NCBI GenBank assembly: GCA_020025015.1
Contig: JAHHSV010000003.1
Span: 1 to 64,000, forward strand
Source of the DNA: Anaeroplasmataceae bacterium
Lineage (GTDB): Bacteria; Bacillota_I; Bacilli_A; Acholeplasmatales; Anaeroplasmataceae
Length of the DNA stretch: 64,000 nucleotides
Direction: 5' to 3'
In this document: in pieces, positions 19,553 to 32,100 of the stretch
How the letters are laid out: the number at the start of each line of letters is the position of its first letter
How positions within the stretch are numbered: the first letter of the stretch is position 1
The notes under the pieces: generated by a model
Databases searched by the model: none
The model's input: the letters and a program-made list of their open reading frames with translations, nothing else
Told to the model about the DNA's origin: nothing
Translations under genes and position numbers: made by a program

Positions 19553-22500
19553 CTATCTTAAAAATAGCTCTTTTAGATTCTCATCTATTTGCCAAACATT
19601 ATCAAAGTCAAACATTTGTGAGAATTTTTCTTTAGAAAAGTCTTCTTTTTTTACTGTTTCTACTGCATTGTTAACAAATATTTCTTTCTCAATAAACACT
19701 ATTTTTTCGCCAAAAATTTCGGAAAATCCAGCATTAAATCCATTATAAAATGAGTATGATTTTAATGCTTCAAATGTTGTATCAATTAAGATGTTTTTGA
19801 CATTTATTTGTGGGGTGCTTAGTAGTACTTTTGTTCTTCCAAAAACACCAGAAGCTTGCTTTGATTTTAACTTCCCTAACACGTAAATAGATTCAAAATT
19901 TGAAGCATTATTAAGTGTCGCAAAGTCAATTTCTCCAATGATACCACCAACAAATTTATCAGCTAAAATATCTGTTTTTACTAATGTGTTTTTGATTGAA
20001 ATCCAATCATTGTTTGCAATACCAATTATTCCTCCAGCAATATTTTTGGAAGAAATTGTATTCTTTTCTTGGTTACTAAATTCCACTCTATTTAGTGAAA
20101 TTTTACCACTTGTTTTTCCAAAAATACCACCCGAATACATCTCTCCATCAACACTAGTTTTATTGATTTTAACATTATCAAGCTCTACATTATATGCATA
20201 TCCTGCTAGTAGACCTGTAAAGTTGGCATTTGATGAAATTGTGCAGCCTGTAAAAGTTAAATTACTAATTTTTGAATTAGATAGTTGAGAAATCATTCCA
20301 ACATGATCAACTTTTTCATTATATTTATATTTATAGTTTTTGATAGAAAAATTATTTCCATCAATTATTCCACTATACTTGTCAATTGTAAAATTACTAC
20401 CACTCAAATCAATATCATTATTTAAAACAATATATTTTTTGTTTTGAGCCAATGCATTTATAAAATCATAGCTATTTTTAACAATAGTTTTATCTAGCAT
20501 TTCTACCTTATGTGGATCACCTGCTGAGACACCATTTTTAAATACAACGTATACCTCATTTCCCTGGTTATATACAAAGCCAGAAAGTTCGATGGTAGAT
20601 TTGCTTATTTTGCCTGAAATATGCTTTATAACCTCAACGCCACTATAATTCCCGCCAGAAATTACATCATTAATAGTTGGAGATTTGCTTCCTTTTTTCA
20701 CCTCTATCGCATAGATATCACCAACAGCATTTATAACGTCTCCTCTAAGAATTCCGTCTGGATAAACAACTAATTCGTTAGCAGGACTCGCCTCTGTTAA
20801 TTCTGAAATAATATTTATTATCTTAGTCAATCTAATTGTTAAATCCTGATCAAAAACAATTGTATAATTTATTTCATACGCTCCAACCTTGGTTGTATCT
20901 ACTGTTGAAACCAAATCTCTATTGTCGCCAACTAAATCAATAAAATATGTTTCTTTAGATAAAATATAAGCTGTATTCGGTATTATTTCTCCTGTGCTTT
21001 TGTCGATGATTTTTATATCTTCTTCAATATAATTTGCTCCTACTATTACATCAACAAATGAAGTGAAATCTAGAATCTGAGGATCATAATTTTTTAGCAA
21101 TTTTTCGTATTTTAAGGCTTTTTTTACATTGTTTACGCTAATTTCAATATCAGATTTCAACACTTTTTCATTAATTTTAACAAAATAATTACCAAAGATT
21201 TTTTCCTCGTTTGCAGTTAAATTTATAATTACTTCTCCTGCATATGAAATTTCTTGTCCCTTAATATTTTTAGGTAAATAAAAATTTGGCGTTAGATGAT
21301 CTAATGTTAAAGAATAAATTATATTTTCTTCCGGTATAAAGTCTTGCCTACTTACACTGTTTTTATTAATGTTTGCACCTATCAATAAATCATTTGTTAA
21401 AAAATTATTTGTTTCTAATTTGTCATCAATTATCTCTGTACTCAATTTTTTTGTCTTAAAATTATCACTAGTAAAATTACTAATTACAACACCTAAACTA
21501 TCAATTTTTTTCGAAAAATTATTGTATTTAGCAAGAGTGTTATTATTAATAATTATAGAGTTTTCAATATATCCAGAAAACACATCATTGTATTGCCTAA
21601 TATCCTTAAAACTTAATGTGTCGATAATTCGATTTTGAATTGAATTATTCATAAAAATGTTTTGCTTGCCATTTTCATAAAAAGTTGATTTTGTGATAGT
21701 TATTCCACCATTTGAGTTGCTATAAATACCACAGTTGAAATTATCAAATGCAATAGAATTTTCTATTTTAGAATATAGATATCTTTCATTTTCGCCCAAA
21801 TAAAAACCATTACCATATTCAAAGGATTTGTCAGAATAGTTAGAATTACCATTTCCATATACAATCGAGTTTGTAACAATGGTTATTCCAGGAATTTCAT
21901 TATTATCATTGTTAGAAATTACAATTCCATTGTTACCATTTTTATAGGCCATAGTTCCATCAATTTGATTATTATTACCAACTGATGAATCAACATAAAT
22001 ACCATTACTATATTTTTCATATCTGCTAGAATCAAAATTTTCATAGGCTTCACAAGCACTTATTGTATTATTACTAGCTTCTTTAAATCCTCTATCTGCT
22101 CCTATATAAAAACCATTGCCTCGATTTTCAAAGGCCTTAGAACGAAGGAGCAAATTATTTGATCCTCTAATTGAAAATCCATACTCTAACGCTTTAGTTA
22201 CAGATATATTTATAATTTTATTAGATTCCCCATAAACATTAATTCCTTCACTTTCATTATTAAAGTCAAGAATTACATCTTCTATACCAATTAAAACACT
22301 ATCATTACCAAGAAGAATCTGCTCATTCATTTCATAGACTCCTGGTAACAAATAAATTTTTTTATTTTGTATTAGTGCTTCCTTCAATGAAAGTGGGCTA
22401 AGTTGTGTTCCAAATCCATTTGCTAATCCAGTTGGTGAAACAAAGGCATATCTAGAATCCACACAATTATACTTAGCATAAAGATCAAATTTAGTCTCCT

Positions 22501-22954
22501 TAAAAATATCTTTAGGATCAAACTTTTTTGTTAATGCTTTGTCATAATACCAAGAATCAAATTTGAACCCTTCTAAAATTGGAGTATTTAAATTAATAAA
22601 ATCATTCTCTAAAACAAAAGCTGTTTTTACCTGATTACCATTATTTTCGTGTATTAAAATTTCATATTTTTTTATATTCCATTTTGCATAAATAGTTGTG
22701 TTTTTTTCAGGAAATTTCTCATCTATAAATTTTTCGGAAAATGAATTGTCTTTATACCAACCTTCAAATAAATAATTTTCATATTTAGGGCTAGGTAAAA
22801 CAAGTTCACTTCCAACCTTTCCTGTTAAATCTGCAATTGGTTCTCCACCATTTGTAATAAAGGTTATTGTAGAATAATAAACTTTATTACATGCTATCAA
22901 CATAAATTGTACTATAAAAAATAAAAATATCAGTACTACCCTTTTTTTCTTCAT
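19553..22954 (-). CDS. Beta-helix lipoprotein with InlB-type repeats (1,133 aa)
   Basis: Probable membrane-anchored surface lipoprotein. Residues 1-22 are a lipoprotein signal with lipobox LIAC, Cys22. Residues about 26-92 and 93-163 are two InlB B / Listeria-Bacteroides repeats (FITNGG...FEGWYKD...IYAKW, and a diverged second copy). From about 168 (YAFVSPTGLANGFGTQLSPL) to 450 comes a right-handed parallel beta-helix rich in Asn and GIYV/GFYIG turns, similar in layout to pectate-lyase-like and PL9-type proteins. Residues about 470-830 are beta-rich and unassigned. Residues about 840-1010 carry GLUG-like repeats (DIDLSG, GGIFG, GGIIG). ATG at 22954 is preceded by AGGAGG at 6 nt. It has its own promoter and terminator between the two giant genes. 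Polysaccharide binding or lysis is possible, but no catalytic residues can be assigned. Confidence 0.85.
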   Translation of the reverse strand: MKKKRVVLIFLFFIVQFMLIACNKVYYSTITFITNGGEPIADLTGKVGSELVLPSPKYENYLFEGWYKDNSFSEKFIDEKFPEKNTTIYAKWNIKKYEILIHENNGNQVKTAFVLENDFINLNTPILEGFKFDSWYYDKALTKKFDPKDIFKETKFDLYAKYNCVDSRYAFVSPTGLANGFGTQLSPLSLKEALIQNKKIYLLPGVYEMNEQILLGNDSVLIGIEDVILDFNNESEGINVYGESNKIINISVTKALEYGFSIRGSNNLLLRSKAFENRGNGFYIGADRGFKEASNNTISACEAYENFDSSRYEKYSNGIYVDSSVGNNNQIDGTMAYKNGNNGIVISNNDNNEIPGITIVTNSIVYGNGNSNYSDKSFEYGNGFYLGENERYLYSKIENSIAFDNFNCGIYSNSNGGITITKSTFYENGKQNIFMNNSIQNRIIDTLSFKDIRQYNDVFSGYIENSIIINNNTLAKYNNFSKKIDSLGVVISNFTSDNFKTKKLSTEIIDDKLETNNFLTNDLLIGANINKNSVSRQDFIPEENIIYSLTLDHLTPNFYLPKNIKGQEISYAGEVIINLTANEEKIFGNYFVKINEKVLKSDIEISVNNVKKALKYEKLLKNYDPQILDFTSFVDVIVGANYIEEDIKIIDKSTGEIIPNTAYILSKETYFIDLVGDNRDLVSTVDTTKVGAYEINYTIVFDQDLTIRLTKIINIISELTEASPANELVVYPDGILRGDVINAVGDIYAIEVKKGSKSPTINDVISGGNYSGVEVIKHISGKISKSTIELSGFVYNQGNEVYVVFKNGVSAGDPHKVEMLDKTIVKNSYDFINALAQNKKYIVLNNDIDLSGSNFTIDKYSGIIDGNNFSIKNYKYKYNEKVDHVGMISQLSNSKISNLTFTGCTISSNANFTGLLAGYAYNVELDNVKINKTSVDGEMYSGGIFGKTSGKISLNRVEFSNQEKNTISSKNIAGGIIGIANNDWISIKNTLVKTDILADKFVGGIIGEIDFATLNNASNFESIYVLGKLKSKQASGVFGRTKVLLSTPQINVKNILIDTTFEALKSYSFYNGFNAGFSEIFGEKIVFIEKEIFVNNAVETVKKEDFSKEKFSQMFDFDNVWQIDENLKELFLR

Positions 22955-22982
22955 AGTATTCCTCCTTGTTTATGTAATTAAA

Positions 22983-22988
22983 ATTATA
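22983..22988 (-). promoter_or_regulatory. Probable -10 box of the lipoprotein gene
   Basis: A perfect TATAAT on the minus strand lies 28 nt upstream of the ATG, giving a leader of about 20 nt that contains AGGAGG (+ 22961-22966). The -35 region is weak: TTGTCT is present further upstream but at a long spacing. Confidence 0.45.
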
Positions 22989-23102
22989 TCATTTTATCAC
23001 AAAATAAAGAAGATTAAGACAATGTTTATAGTCTTTTTTATAATAAAAAAAGAAAAATAATGATTACATTAATTAAAAAGTGCTCAATCATTCGTGAAGA
23101 AA

Positions 23103-23150
23103 GCAAAAAAAGAAGCCATTAAACTAAACGTTTAAGGCCTCTTTTTTTTA
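23103..23150 (-). terminator. Rho-independent terminator of the 11,986-aa protein gene
   Basis: On the minus strand, directly after the TAA at 23152, AAGAGGCC-TTAAAC pairs with GTTTAA-T-GGCTTCTT around a GTTTA loop and is followed by a T-tract. The A-run on the other flank means it could also work in the opposite direction, but no plus-strand gene ends here. Confidence 0.8.
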
Positions 23151-23151
23151 A

Positions 23152-26100
23152 CTACTTATATGACTCTTCGAAATCATAAATACCCGTATTTAATGCATCA
23201 GATAATAAATTAGAATCCCTAATATCAATGATTCCATCCTGATTTATATCCATAGCTATCAATTCACTAACACTTGCTTCAAATGAGCCTGTAAAGAATT
23301 GATTGAATCGGAAGACATCTAGGAATGTAACCTCGCCATCACCATCTAAATCACCACGAATAGCAATGGTTATTTCGTCAATTATCTTTGTATTCTTATC
23401 CTGCATTCTTACTCTCATACCAGTTTGTAATACTTGGGTTGCATAATCAGCTTCATTAACAATATTACCAGCTGCATCATATATTACATAATCATAACTA
23501 GCTATTGCTAGAATATGATTTTTGAATAAGTCAGTAACTGTTGTACCAATGGCTAGATTAGTCATTATTACTTCTTTTTTACTATCATAAGATACATGCT
23601 CAATTGTTTCAATACCATAAGCACCTTGTGTTTGGAATATTGCTTTTGATTCGCTAGTTTTGGTGATAACTTCTGATTTTATAGTAAAGCTTAATTCCAT
23701 AACTCCATCAAAGTTTCCTAGACCTCTAACAACTATAATAGCATTGTTAGAAACATTAATATTATTCCTAAATTCTAATTCATAGTCGATTCCTCTATGT
23801 AACACTTGACCAGAGAATACTAATCTTGGATATACATAAACTGGCTTACCAGTATATATACCGTTTGGAATGTTTTCTACCATAATTTTATCATCGCTTA
23901 TATTACGTCTTGTAATATTATAGACAATTACTAAATCATCAGTAGTACCATTTGCCCAGACTGAGTTATTCTTATCTTTTAATCTAACAGTTATATTATA
24001 AGTTCCAATTTCCTTATAAACATTCTCTTCAACCATTTCATAATAGAAGTTGTTGAAAATTGTATTTACTATACCTGAATAAGGAAGTGATATTTCTGTA
24101 TCAGGCATATCAACAGAAATCTTAGTAATTTCAAAACCATGCTCTACATTAATTAACTCAATATTAGGATTATCTTCTTTTAATGTTGCAACAAATGTAT
24201 AATTTCCAACCTCAACAGCTGGTAAATTGTTAGTTGTTCTAACATTTAAGATAACAGTCTTAGCTCCTAAATAAATATAGGCTGTTGGCTTTAATTCACC
24301 AGTATTATAAACCTGGGTCGTATTTGTCCATTTAACATCAATAGTTGCCTTCTTAATTTCAAATGAACGTGTACTAGATATTCCCTTATAATTTGCTGTT
24401 TCTTCAATCGTTACCTTAACACTATACTTGCCAGCGTTAATAGGAGCTGATTCTAATTTTTGACCATCTTCGGTGAAGTACTCAATTAGAGCGTGTCCAT
24501 CTGAATCAGTATTAACAGCTGGGTTATTAACACTATTGCCATCGTATATCTTATTTAATCCTTCAATACTAATATCAATTGTTGTTGGAGTCTTTCTATC
24601 AATTATGATATGCTCCTCACCATTAGCCTCAGCATAATTTCTAAATATGATGCGATAATGTACAGTATAGCTTCCTGCATTCTTATAGAAAATATTACTT
24701 GGTGAATAATTAATACCATCTGCACTATACTGAATTTCATAATCAGATGAATTAATGCTTGGATCAACATAAACTGTTATGCTCTTATATGCTCCATCAT
24801 AAATTGTATTTACACCTGATGCTTCATATAAGCCAACTGCTGTTTGAGCAGTTATTTCAGCTTCTAATTGGAATTGAACAACAAAGTTATAAGAAACATC
24901 CTTTCCATCTAACATAATAGTTAAGCTTTCAATTTCAAAGTTAGTATTTTCTTTATATGAGCCAACGCTTGCAGAAATTGTTCTAAATTTACCTACGGCA
25001 TTAAATTCCTTTAATAAGCTATTTTCATCATTATTGCCATAGTAGAATGTAATATCATCAACTAATGGCTTGCCATCATATGGCTTAGTATAGACAATAT
25101 TTTCATCCTTAGAATCCTTTGGATTTACAGCATATAGATATCTCTTGCTAATTTCGACTTTATATTCAAATACTTTAGAGTTATAATTCTTAGTTTCTAA
25201 AACAGTAATAACTACTCTATAATCGCCAGCATCAACTGGATTAGATGTAAGTTTTTCTGAACCATTATAGTATTCATATATGCAATTTTCAATAGAAATA
25301 TCTGCATTAAGCTCTAGCTTAACATTATCAACAGGTTTGCCATCATAAATCTTACCTAGCTTTTGATCAGGATTATTTTGAAGCTCAGCTTTATGAATTT
25401 CAAATTCAATTTCCTTAACAGTATATTTATAATTGTCTGTTTCAAACACTGTAATAATTAGCTTATATCTACCAGCATTGTATGGAACCTTATATTCATT
25501 ATTAGTTTCCAAATCGCCACCTAAATTTACAAATGATACGAAGAATGCTGCATTATTAAGTGTTGTTTCATCAACCACATAAGTTATTGGCTTACCATCA
25601 TAAATCTTTTGAACTCCACCATTAATCTCAACGTTAATGTCGTAGTTTGCCTTTTCAATTATAAAGTTAATAATACCATTAACTGTTGTATGATCCTTAC
25701 ATGAAACCATAAACTCAATTTCATATCTGTTCGCATTAATGTAATGTGGACTTTCATCTAACCATTCAGTAGTTCCAGCAATTCTATATTTAATTTGAGC
25801 ATCTAACAACTCAGAGGTTACTAATGGAGCTTGTTCTTTTCCATTATATGTAGTTTTTACTTGATATACATTTCCATATAAGTACTCGCCATTTTGAACA
25901 TTATAGCTTGCATTCTTATATAAAACTGTAATTCTAACTGTTGAAATTATTTCATAATTAATTGTTACATCATTATTATCTTGATCATAAATATGAATTT
26001 CAACTGTCGTTGAATCTAAATCATAAATACCACATTCAGGAGAATTAGTTGTAATGTTACCATCAACTCTATGAGTAGGAAGTAAACCATTAGCTAAATT

Positions 26101-29100
26101 AGCATTTGTTATTTTATCATCAAATTTATAGCCTGTATATTTTACATCATCGTTTACATATCTAAATGCAACAAGCTTCTTGTTAATTAAATATGTGAAC
26201 TCTGAAACAGCTAATTCAGAATTTAAAGCAGTTTCTCCAGTTAGCTTAATAGCTACTTTTTGTTCGCCTGCGCTCTTACCATCAGTTAATAATTCTACAG
26301 TAAATTCATTTACTATATTATTTTTAGTATCCCTAATAGTAAACTCTGGCATTTGTACCTCTCCATTATAAGTAAACTCTATCTTATTTGGAGTAACATT
26401 TAGACGCTGTGAAATAATTTTGAAATTAAAGTCTTGAACAACTTCTTGGTAGAATGCTGTTTCTTCAATAATAACTCTAACTATGTATTGACCAACCTCA
26501 ACAGGACGATCAATTACCTGTGCTAAATTGTCTGCCCTATAGAATTCGAATCTTGCTTTATAATTTGAAATTGGTAATTTTAAATATGGGTCACGTACTG
26601 GCTTACCAGTGTATTCCTGAATCTTATACTCCTCATCAATTTCAACATTAGTGTTATCTTTCTTTGGTGTAATTTCAAAGTTAATTTTCTTAACAAATCC
26701 TAAATAGTTTTCACTATCTAAAACTGTTACAATAACAACATATTTACCAATATTTTGAGCAGCTTCTACATACATTAGGTTACCATACAATGTTTCAGTC
26801 TTTATTAATGAACTGTCAATGTCAAATGGATTTGTATGGAAGTTAAATGTAACTTTTGTGCCATCGTATTCTTTATCTAAAGAATCAACACCATCAGTCC
26901 AATCTAATTCTAATTGTGCTCGATTGATAGTTACTCTTAATTCACCAATGTAAGCTTCTCTTTGATGAGCTTCTACCTTAAAGTATACAACATACTCAGC
27001 TGCATTAACAAATGTTGGTAAATCATCAGTTAGAGCAAACATTCTCATAGAAGGATTTTCCAATTCCTCTCGATTAAATGCATAGGTTACTTTGAAGTTC
27101 GTTTCATCAGATTCAATATTAGGTGTATATGCCTTAGTATCATAATCCTTACTATATTCATAATAGCCTGCTTCATTTAATGTAGCATTAGTAATATTAA
27201 ATTTAACATCTTCATATTTAATGAATACATTTAAATTATAGGTGATATTATAATTTTGTATTCTATTAATACCTTCAACATTTTGAATTGTAAGCTCAAT
27301 TTGGAATTCTTCAGGAGAATTATAAACCTTACGTAAACCTTCATTAGTACTAATAGTTCCACCAATTGTATCTGAAGCTGTCATTCCTGTAAATAATGAA
27401 TTATCTACTGCCTTAACAAATGGATTACCATCATATACCTTTGTTTCATCAATATTTAAGGTTATATCAAGTTTCTTAATATTATAATTGATTCTTGGAT
27501 TTGCAATTATAATATCATTTGCATATTCTCCATCAACGGAAACAATTGCTGTATGTCTTCCTGCGCTAATTCCATCACCACTTGCGTATTCATATTTGAA
27601 CAACTTCAATTCTTCAAAGCCTGAAATAGTAAATTCTGGATATTGAACTTCTCCATTATAGATTAAAGGATTTGCTACACTTGATTGAACATTAATTCTT
27701 ACTCTTGCTTTTCTAACTTCAAAATCAAATTCCAATGTTGTTTCAAGAGTATTTTCAGTTTGAGGTAATGTAATTACCATTATGTATCTGCCTGAATGAA
27801 CTACATCATTTAATGGATTTTCCTTATTTAAATCGTCCTCTGCATAATATACAAGACTAACTGGAGTAAATGTTGTTATATCCTTATTACTTGGCATATA
27901 AACACCATTTTCAGTAATTACCTTTAAGGTTTCTGAAACATTCTTACCATCAAATGTCTTATTCAATCCTTCAACATAGGCAACGCCTTCACCTTGCTCA
28001 ATTGTAATATTAATGCTTTCAAATATAATGTTATAATTCTTGGTTACACTTCTGCCATCTGAATTAGAAACATTTAATTCATTAACAACAGCGCTAGAAT
28101 CCTTATCATTATAATTTCCTGCAACAATTCCGTTTGTTCGTACATAGAAGATTAAATGATCACTGTCTACCAAGCCATTAACAATTAACTTTTCGTTATA
28201 ACCTGGATAATTTGGATTAGATAATAGGTCAGATGAGAATTTAACATAATATTCTAATCCATTATAAGGTTTTTTATCAATAACGCTTATTCTTAAATCA
28301 GCCTTATTAATAGTAACCTTTGTCGTATAGGTTGCACTCTCGTAATTTGTATCGGCAGGAACACTAACCTCTACTTCATAAATGCCTGCATCATAAATTG
28401 AATCTAATTCCTCAAACGAGAATGTTCCGTTATCTAATTGCTTGTGGAATACAAGTTTATACGGATTTGTATTACCAGTTACTTTTACAATGTAATCGTT
28501 AGGTGTAATTTCAGTACCATTATATGTAATATTTTCTACCGTTGTAGTTACAGCGATACCAGTATCAGCTTTCTTTACATGAATTGCAAGTTCACCGAAA
28601 TAATCCTCATATCCTTCTCTAGAAAGTTTAAACTTGATTGCATAGTATCCAGCATTTACATAGCTATATTCATTTAATGAATATTTACCAGAAGCTTCAT
28701 CATAGAATTTAATCGTATAACCACTTTGAGTTAAAGAAACATTATGGGCATTACCATCATACTTGCCATCATAGTAAGATAGCCAACTATCATTAAACTC
28801 GATTAACTTATATCTTACCTTAGCCGTACCCTTGAATACATATTCGTAATTTTGAGTTACATCTTGAGCCTTTTCATCGTTAATACCAAAGGCTTCATCC
28901 CATGACCAGGTATTAATGTCATACTCATAATCATCTCTACTAGTTGGCATAAATGATACCTTACCTAGTAATTGATGCCCTAAGCTTAAATCATTTGTAA
29001 TTTGACTTAAATTATTAATAACGATTCTATTACCTGGAATATAAACAAACGTATCCAATTTGTCTAAATCGAATACAATTTTTCTCTTTTCGATACGAAC

Positions 29101-32100
29101 TGTTATTTCAAAGACATTGCTCTTATGTAATTCATCTTTATAGTCTTCCCATTGATAATGTTGACTATCTTTTAACTTGGCATATAACTTATATTCACCA
29201 GCATTAGTTGCTGTAAATACATTATTATAAACCTTGCCACCCTCTGAATAAGTCAACCTATTAGTACATTCATTATCCGTAAATAAATCATAATACTTAG
29301 ATGCTTCAGTGGCAATTATAATCTTTTGCTCTTGACCATTGTAAACGTAGCCTTGAGGTACAACAGGAACTGTAACATTAGCTCTATTTACTCTATAAGT
29401 TACAGAGCTTGGAATTAAATTATAATTCTTGTTTGTTGAAGTAACCTTGGCAATGAAATCGCCAATTTCAATTTCAAATACCTCTAAATCAGTTACATCA
29501 ATATTATTAACAAATATTCTTAATGGTAATATATCAGTGCTGATATTTGTATGCGCTTTTGGAACCGCATAACCCCTACCAGTTTCTGAATATTGATGAT
29601 CCAAATTACTCCAGAATACTGTTACATCCTTAGGGAATACTCTAAAGACAGCCTTTAGATTCATCTCATAGTTAGCAGTTGTTTCGTAGATGTTACCATC
29701 ATCATTTCTGATAACCTTCCAATTATTATTTAACCAATTAATATAAACACTAGCTTTATCATTTGTATAGGTTAAAGCATTGATATATTCCTCAATCATC
29801 GAATTATTTACAAGACCTAAAACACCCTCAAAATGTTCATTAGAGGTTGCAAAGTTTGTAACCTCATCTGACCATAGGAAGTCATTTGAAGCTTCATTAC
29901 CATAATGGAAATGAGTTTGCTCCTCAAAATACATTTCATCATAAACGTTAACATTTAATACACGCTTATCAATCGTAAATAATAATAGATGCTCACCATA
30001 AGAATATAAACCATTATCTCTATTCGCACTATTATACTCTACATAAATCTTTGCTTCATTCGATGCATTGATATTATCGAAATAACGAATTAGATAATCT
30101 AAATCTATACTATAGGTTGGCTTATCGTAGTTAACAGCAATCGCACTATCAAATACACCAACTGAAGGACGATATTCATCACCCTTATAAACATAACCTG
30201 TCTTATCATATTCGTATGTTAAGCCAGATACTAAAATCTTATATACTGAACCATCTCTAATTGTCCAAGTCATACCAACTAATTCTTCAGCAGTTGGAAT
30301 AATCTCTTTTCCGTCACTATATCTTGGCATATAGCCTCCATAGTAAACAAGACCCTTATCTAACCAATTAGACTCTTGGCTAATATAAGTATTATTACGT
30401 TCAGTAATTTGTGCTACTGTAGGAACTACATATACTCTAACAGCTTCACCATTATTGAAGCCTAAGCCACCAAAGGCATCCGCGCCAATAAACTCAATAT
30501 TATGACCAATTCTTATGGTCTTAATATTAGTCTTCTTAACTCTTGGTGCATCTGGATGCATATCATCCTCTGGTAAATAATCATTTTCACCTGGCTTATA
30601 TGCACTTAAGGCTCCATCCTTAATACCGATTACCTTCTTACCTGCATATTTATCAGGAATAATTACATTACCACCAGCAAACCAATTAGTAAAGCCTATA
30701 ATTTGGAACTTAACACCTGTTGAATTTTCCTCATTAATAGACTCATAAATAAATGGATCATGATAATAGTCATAAACTATGTAATGAGTATGCCAACGCT
30801 TGCTCTCATCAATTCTTTCACCAGAATACCAACCCTTAGGTGGTTCAGGCTTTTGTTCATTATAGGTTGATGATGTCTTATGATTAAATGGATCATAATA
30901 AGCGTTAATGAAGAATTGATCTTCAGGTCTTTCAGCTGTATTTTCACGCATATCAACAAATACTCTAGTTTCAATATTCACCGTTTCAATCGGAATATTG
31001 ATGTAGTATAAGCCCTTCGCGCCCTTGAATGCTAACGTTTTAATTGTTACTAAAGAGTGAGGTAGGTAAACCTTTGTTACACCCTTAACATTCATAAACG
31101 CACCAGCATTAATAATTGTTGCATCAGTTAATGTAACCTTAACTAAGCTATTTGGAATATATGCTCGATAAACAGCAACACCATTTTCATTATTAGCTTG
31201 CTCAGCTAAATATGTGCCTTCATAATTCTTAGTACCGAAGATATAACCAAAGAATTGTTCATTTCCTAATGGATTAACCTTCTTACCACCAAAGTATGGT
31301 ACAGTAATTGTAGTTAAATTAATTGTACCACCAAAGGCACCCTCACCAATTACCTCAATGGTATTTGGAATAACAAATTCAACCATAGCCTGGTTGTTTG
31401 CAAAGGCCTTCTTACCGATTGTCTTAATTTCCTTTGGTAAGGTATTTTCATCCATTACCAAATTAATACAATCCTCAAACATTGAATCACTGATATAGGT
31501 TAATAGACCCTCATTAGCAAAGTGGAATTTGCTTAAGCCTGAGGCTGCAAAGGCACTTTCACCAATTGTATCTACATTCTTATCTAAGGTAAATTCAGTG
31601 AATGATTTTGTACCATAGAACGCTCTTGCATTAATTGTAGTTATCAATGAAGGTAAGCTATTTAATACTAGGCTTGAGCAACCCTCAAATATACTTACGC
31701 TTAATTCAGTTAGCTTAGTTGCTTCAACAAAGCTTACTGTTTGAAGGCTTGTAGCATTCATAAATGCTCGTTGACCAATACCATCAATATTATTAGAAAT
31801 ATTTACCTTTGTTAAAGCACTCGCATTTTCAAATACACTAGCACCTAAATGTCTAATAGATTCAGCAAAGTTAATTTCTTGGGCTTCACTATTCATCCTA
31901 ATTAAAGATTCACAATCCATAAAGGTTTCATCTAATAATGCATCAAGTGCACCTGTATCAATTTGAACAGCTGCTAAAGCTCTGTTAGCCTTGAAGCCTG
32001 CCCTACCAATTCTAGCTACTGTGTTAGAAATATGAACTGACTCAAAGCTTGTATTCATAAAGGCTTTTTCACCAATTAAGGTTAGCTTAGCTGGTAAATT

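Noticed and set aside
19553-22954. Calling the beta-helix lipoprotein a pectate lyase
   Set aside because: The fold is suggested by Asn-rich turns and the opening motif, but no catalytic residues or calcium site could be placed, and many beta-helix proteins are not lyases.
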